The position numbers were made by a program, and so were the translations under genes. The notes below the pieces were generated by a model. That model was not told the origin of the DNA and ran no database searches. It saw nothing but the letters and a program-made list of their open reading frames with translations. Shown here piece after piece: positions 7,739-10,623 of a stretch of DNA of 10,623 nt. The stretch is from assembly GCA_045107135.1 (NCBI GenBank), contig JASFZI010000022.1, forward strand, positions 1 through 10,623, written 5' to 3'. The DNA comes from UBA6164 sp045107135 (GTDB lineage Bacteria > Patescibacteriota > Gracilibacteria > BD1-5 > UBA6164). Within the stretch, counting starts at the first letter, position 1; the number at the start of each line of letters is the position of its first letter.

Positions 7739-7764
7739 ATTATTATCCCTAAATTACATAAATT

Positions 7765-8181
7765 ATGGAACCAAATATTTATTATGAAAATCTCATTTTA
7801 GTCCCTGCTGTAGCTTTTGTGGTGACTGTATTTATAAAATGAATTTTTATAAAAATAAAGACAGGTAAACTTGATATAGCATGAGCTGTATGAAGTTGAT
7901 GAATGCCTTCTGTTCATTCTTCAGTTGTTGTTTCATTAGCAACTGCAGTTGCTATTAAACACACTATTTGATCAGATTTTTTTGCTATTGCAATGGCATT
8001 TACGGTAATTATTATATATGATGCTATAAATGTTAGATATGAAGCATGACAACATGCTATAGCAATCAATGAAAGATTATGAGAAAAAAGATTTAAAGAA
8101 TCTTTATGACATCTTCCAAGTGAAGCATTTGCTTGAAGTATATTATGAATAATCGTAGCAATTTTCTTATATTATATGTAA
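7765..8181 (+). CDS. DUF212 / YuiD-type divergent PAP2-related membrane protein
   Basis: This 138-residue integral membrane protein is recognised by the family's three conserved blocks: GGMPSVHSS (usual form GGMPSSHSA), DAINVRYEAGQHAIAIN (usual DAxGVRRxAGxQAxxLN) and LGHLPSEAFAGSILG (usual LGHTPxEVxAG). About four hydrophobic segments are present: an N-terminal one, one after the GGMPS block, one before DAINV, and the C-terminal one. The family is annotated as related to acid phosphatase/vanadium haloperoxidase, suggesting a lipid-phosphate substrate, but its function is unproven. Eleven of twelve glycines are TGA by my count, including a tandem TGA-TGA in GGMPS. It is the last gene of the secE operon, 26 bases after greA. 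Its TAA overlaps the A tract of the terminator. Confidence 0.9.
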
Positions 8182-8214
8182 AAAAAAAGAACTTTTTTTA
8201 AAAGTTCTTTTTTT
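8182..8214. terminator. Bidirectional terminator between the secE operon and glmS
   Basis: A 15-bp stem AAAAAAAGAACTTTT (8182-8196) / AAAAGTTCTTTTTTT (8200-8214) has a 3-base loop. The near-symmetric A and T tracts let it end both the plus-strand operon and the convergent glmS transcript. Confidence 0.92.
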
Positions 8215-8223
8215 AGTGGGTTA

Positions 8224-10047
8224 TTATTCTACGGTAACACTTTTTGCAAGATTTTGAGGTTTATCTATATCTCTGTTTAGATTTTTAGCAACTTCTACTG
8301 AGAATATCCATAAAGGTATAAGAGGTAGGAAAGGTGTTAGTATTGGATGAGATTTTGGTATTTCTATAATATCATCATAAATGTCTTTTAAAGTGTCTCA
8401 GGCCGTAATAACTCATAGTACTGTTCAGTTTCTGGCTTTTATTTCTTTTATGTTTGAAATAGTTTTATCTCTTACTAAACATTTTGGATTTATAACTATA
8501 CATGGAAAGTTTGGTCAAACAAGTGCTAGAGGACCATGTTTTAATTCTCAAGTTGAGTAGGCTTCAGCATGGATATAACTTAATTCTTTAAGTTTTAGAC
8601 TACATTCACAAGCTGTACCATAAACTAAGTTTCTACCAAGAAAGAAAAAATTGCTATATTTAGAATATTTATCAGCCAATTCTTTGTAATATTTTTGTTT
8701 TTCTAATAATCACTCTAGTTGTTTATCCAATACTCATAATTTTTCTATAATATTCTTGCTTTCAGCTACTTGTAAATCTCTTTTTAGTCATATTGATAGT
8801 GACATTAATAAAAGTACTGCTAATTGGGCTACAATGTTTTTAGTTGATGCTACTCAAATCTCCATTCATGAGTGAGTATATAATCACATATCACACATTC
8901 TTGCAATTGTACTACCAACAACATTTACTAATCAGAATGTTAAACATCATTTTTCTTTAACCATTCTAATTGATTCTCTTACATCAGCTGTTTCTCATGA
9001 TTGAGATAAGAAAAGATAAAGAGTTTTTTTGTTAGGTAGAAATGTTTCATATAAAAATTCACTTGATACTCTTACTTCAGTTTTAATTCATGCTAATTTT
9101 TCAAACCAGCTTTTTCAAACTACTCAAGCATAATAACTTGATCAAGAAGCAATTATTTCAATATTTTCAAAATCAAGATTATTTAGCTCATCAAGAGTTT
9201 CATTATTTATTGTTTTTGTTTCAAAATTAATTCTTCATTTTAAAGAGTTTCTCAAAACATCAGGTATTTCATTTATTTCTTTTTCTGTAAAAGTTTTATA
9301 TTTACCTTTATCAGCTAATCACATTTCATCTGTAATAGCTTCAATTTCTTTGTTAATTTCTTCTCAACTAGAATAAACATTGAATTTTCATTTTTTTATA
9401 ACTACAGTTTCTCTGTCATCTAAGCTAGTAAATTCATTTGCTACTTTTCATAGTGCATTTATGTCACTTGAAAGGAATACTCAATTATCTCACACTCATA
9501 CTATCATTGGACTACCTAATTTAGATCAAATTAGTATATCAGGGTTTTCTTTATCAATTACTGCAATAGAATAAGCTCATACCATTTTCTTTGTCACTTT
9601 TTCAACTGTTGAAACAATATCTCAATCAAATAAGCTTTCTATTAGCTTAGCAATAACTTCGGTATCAGTTTCTCAATAAAATTTATATTTTTTTGAAAGT
9701 TCTTCCTTTAAAGACATATAATTTTCAATAATTCAATTGTGAACAACATAAAATCTATTATTTTCTGAACTATGTGGATGTGTATTTTCAATAGTTACTT
9801 TACCATGAGTAGCCCATCTAGTATGAGCTATTCAACTTATATATTCTATATCATTATTTTGCGTTTTTCCAACTTTTTTTGCTAAATTTGATACTTTTCA
9901 AATAGCTTTTTCTAGAAATATATCTCATGATTTAGAAACACAAAAAATTCAAGCACTGTCATATCATCTATACTCTAATTTTCTTAATCATTCAATTAGA
10001 AAGGGAATACTATTTTTATTTCAATTATAAGCAAAAATTCAACACAT
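8224..10047 (-). CDS. glmS: Glutamine-fructose-6-phosphate aminotransferase (isomerizing) GlmS
   Basis: This 607-residue GlmS makes glucosamine-6-phosphate from fructose-6-phosphate and glutamine, the first step toward UDP-GlcNAc for peptidoglycan and glycans. The N-terminal glutaminase domain begins MCGIFAYNG, with Cys2 the nucleophile and Gly3 a TGA codon, and includes RKLEYRGYDSAG. RWATHG is at 77-82 and HNGIIEN starts at 103. Two SIS sugar-isomerase domains follow. The first includes EIGVASTKN. The second has GRNLVYGTACECSLKLKELSYIHAEAY, then the catalytic ELKHGPLAL region, and the protein ends LAKSVTVE with the conserved C-terminal Lys. The length equals the family norm (about 609), so it is intact despite dozens of in-frame TGA codons. 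A second TAA (8221-8223) directly follows the stop. It has its own promoter and appears to be monocistronic. The leader is only about 28 bases, too short for a glmS ribozyme. Confidence 0.97.
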
Positions 10048-10080
10048 CTTTTATAAATTTAATAATTAAATTATATTTAT

Positions 10081-10109
10081 AATATACTGTTTAACTCTAA
10101 TAAAGTCAA
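10081..10109 (-). promoter_or_regulatory. Promoter for glmS
   Basis: On the minus strand, TTGACT (plus 10104-10109) and TATATT (plus 10081-10086) are separated by 17 bases. Transcription would start near 10075, giving a short AT-rich leader before the ATG at 10047. Confidence 0.7.
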
Positions 10110-10144
10110 TTCCAAAAATATATTTTTTTTAATTTTTTTCTCTA

Positions 10145-10172
10145 TTGACAATTAATAAAAAATATTTAATAT
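10145..10172 (+). promoter_or_regulatory. Candidate promoter for the cupin-like gene
   Basis: A perfect -35 TTGACA (10145-10150) is followed 16 bases later by TAATAT (10167-10172). The start would be near 10179, about 30 bases before the ATG. It is divergent from, and about 35 bases away from, the glmS promoter. The TATAAT at 10203-10208 abuts the ATG and is unlikely to be a working -10 for this gene. Confidence 0.5.
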
Positions 10173-10208
10173 ATTGGAAATATTTTATAAAACTAACTTT
10201 GTTATAAT

Positions 10209-10623
10209 ATGGTTGATATTAATTCAGGACAAGGAAAACCTCTTATAATAGACGTTCCTAGTGTTGTTACATGAGAATACCCATGTTGATTTAAAAATAA
10301 AGAGGACCTAGAAGGTATAAAAGATAAATTTGAAAAATTATGACTTTTTGAAGATCATTCTAGTATAGATTGAGTGAAAATATGAAAAATTAATAGAGTG
10401 GTAGAAAATTCTTTAGAGTCTTTACCAAGTGAAATATTAGAATTAATTGATGATATAAAATGAAAAACACTTGAGATTTTTGATTTTTGTTTAGTGAAAA
10501 CTGAAAAAAATATAGATATACATAGACATCCAGATTGAGTTTGAGAAGTTTATTTTGGATGAGATGGTTGAGTTGAAGTAATTACTAAAGATGATTTAGC
10601 AAATACATATCATTTAAAAAAAT
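10209..10623 (+). CDS. Hypothetical protein with cupin-like HxHx5E motif, 3' end outside window
   Basis: The first 138 residues of a gene that runs off the window are read with TGA as Gly (twelve TGA codons). The start ATG 10209 follows the promoter, and no other in-frame Met lies in the visible part. There is no signal peptide or membrane segment. The visible part has an N-terminal region (KPLIIDVPSVVTGEYPCGF), a charged helical middle (KNKEDLEGIKDKFEKLG), and a segment FDFCLVKTEKNIDIHRHPD. That segment leads to H105-x-H107-x5-E113 followed by VYFGGDGGVEV. This matches the metal-binding HxH...E core of cupin motif 1, seen in sugar-phosphate isomerases and many small-molecule enzymes. The second cupin motif would lie beyond the window. 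The family cannot be named. Other proteins can carry an HxHxxxxxE string by chance, so the cupin call is tentative. Confidence 0.75.

Noticed and set aside
9380..9574. Plus-strand open frame within glmS
   Set aside because: It is the antisense shadow of the intact glmS gene.
10048..10110. glmS ribozyme or riboswitch upstream of glmS
   Set aside because: The predicted leader is about 28 AT-rich bases with no conserved ribozyme core or room for one.
1..10623. Mass pseudogenisation caused by many in-frame TGA stops
   Set aside because: TGA falls at conserved glycine positions in intact full-length proteins and genes end at TAA/TAG, so this is codon reassignment, not decay.

Overview
The window comes from a very AT-rich bacterium that reads UGA as glycine (translation table 25), almost certainly a member of Gracilibacteria (BD1-5) or the related Absconditabacteria (SR1) in the Patescibacteria/CPR. 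In every gene recognised here, in-frame TGA falls where the family has a conserved glycine: the PilB Walker A and Walker B loops, the residue after the GlmS nucleophile, the NusG KOW domain and the GreA GDLSEN loop. TAA and TAG still act as stops. Under the standard code almost every gene breaks into fragments, so all coding calls below are reads with TGA = Gly. None of the 12 visible start codons has a Shine-Dalgarno sequence. Gaps are short, and most genes end directly on a hairpin terminator.

Layout. 1-1230 is the C-terminal part of a RecQ helicase (start outside the window), closed by a terminator. 1318-2661 is PilB, the type IV pilus extension ATPase, in a compact form without the usual N-terminal domain. 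Two small unrecognised proteins follow (2756-3016, 3027-3302), ending at a bidirectional terminator shared with a convergent prepilin-like gene (3351-3908, minus). 4041-4940 encodes a secreted fibronectin-III/Ig-like surface protein with a C-terminal LPTTG sortase signal. It converges on a LemA-like membrane protein (5016-5525, minus) across another shared hairpin. 5730-8181 is a five-gene plus-strand operon: secE, nusG, a membrane-anchored acidic protein of unknown function, greA, and a DUF212/YuiD-type membrane protein. It converges on glmS (8224-10047, minus) at a third shared terminator. A divergent promoter region then leads to a partial gene with a cupin-like HxHx5E motif that runs off the end (10209-10623).

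How the genes fit together. The pilB and prepilin genes form a small type IV pilus or competence locus. The Fn3/LPTTG protein and the LemA-like protein are surface or envelope genes. The secE-nusG-greA operon joins protein export with transcription elongation control, but lacks the ribosomal protein genes rplK/rplA that usually follow nusG. glmS supplies glucosamine-6-phosphate for cell-wall synthesis. No tRNA, rRNA, CRISPR array or insertion sequence was seen. No gap exceeds about 210 bases.
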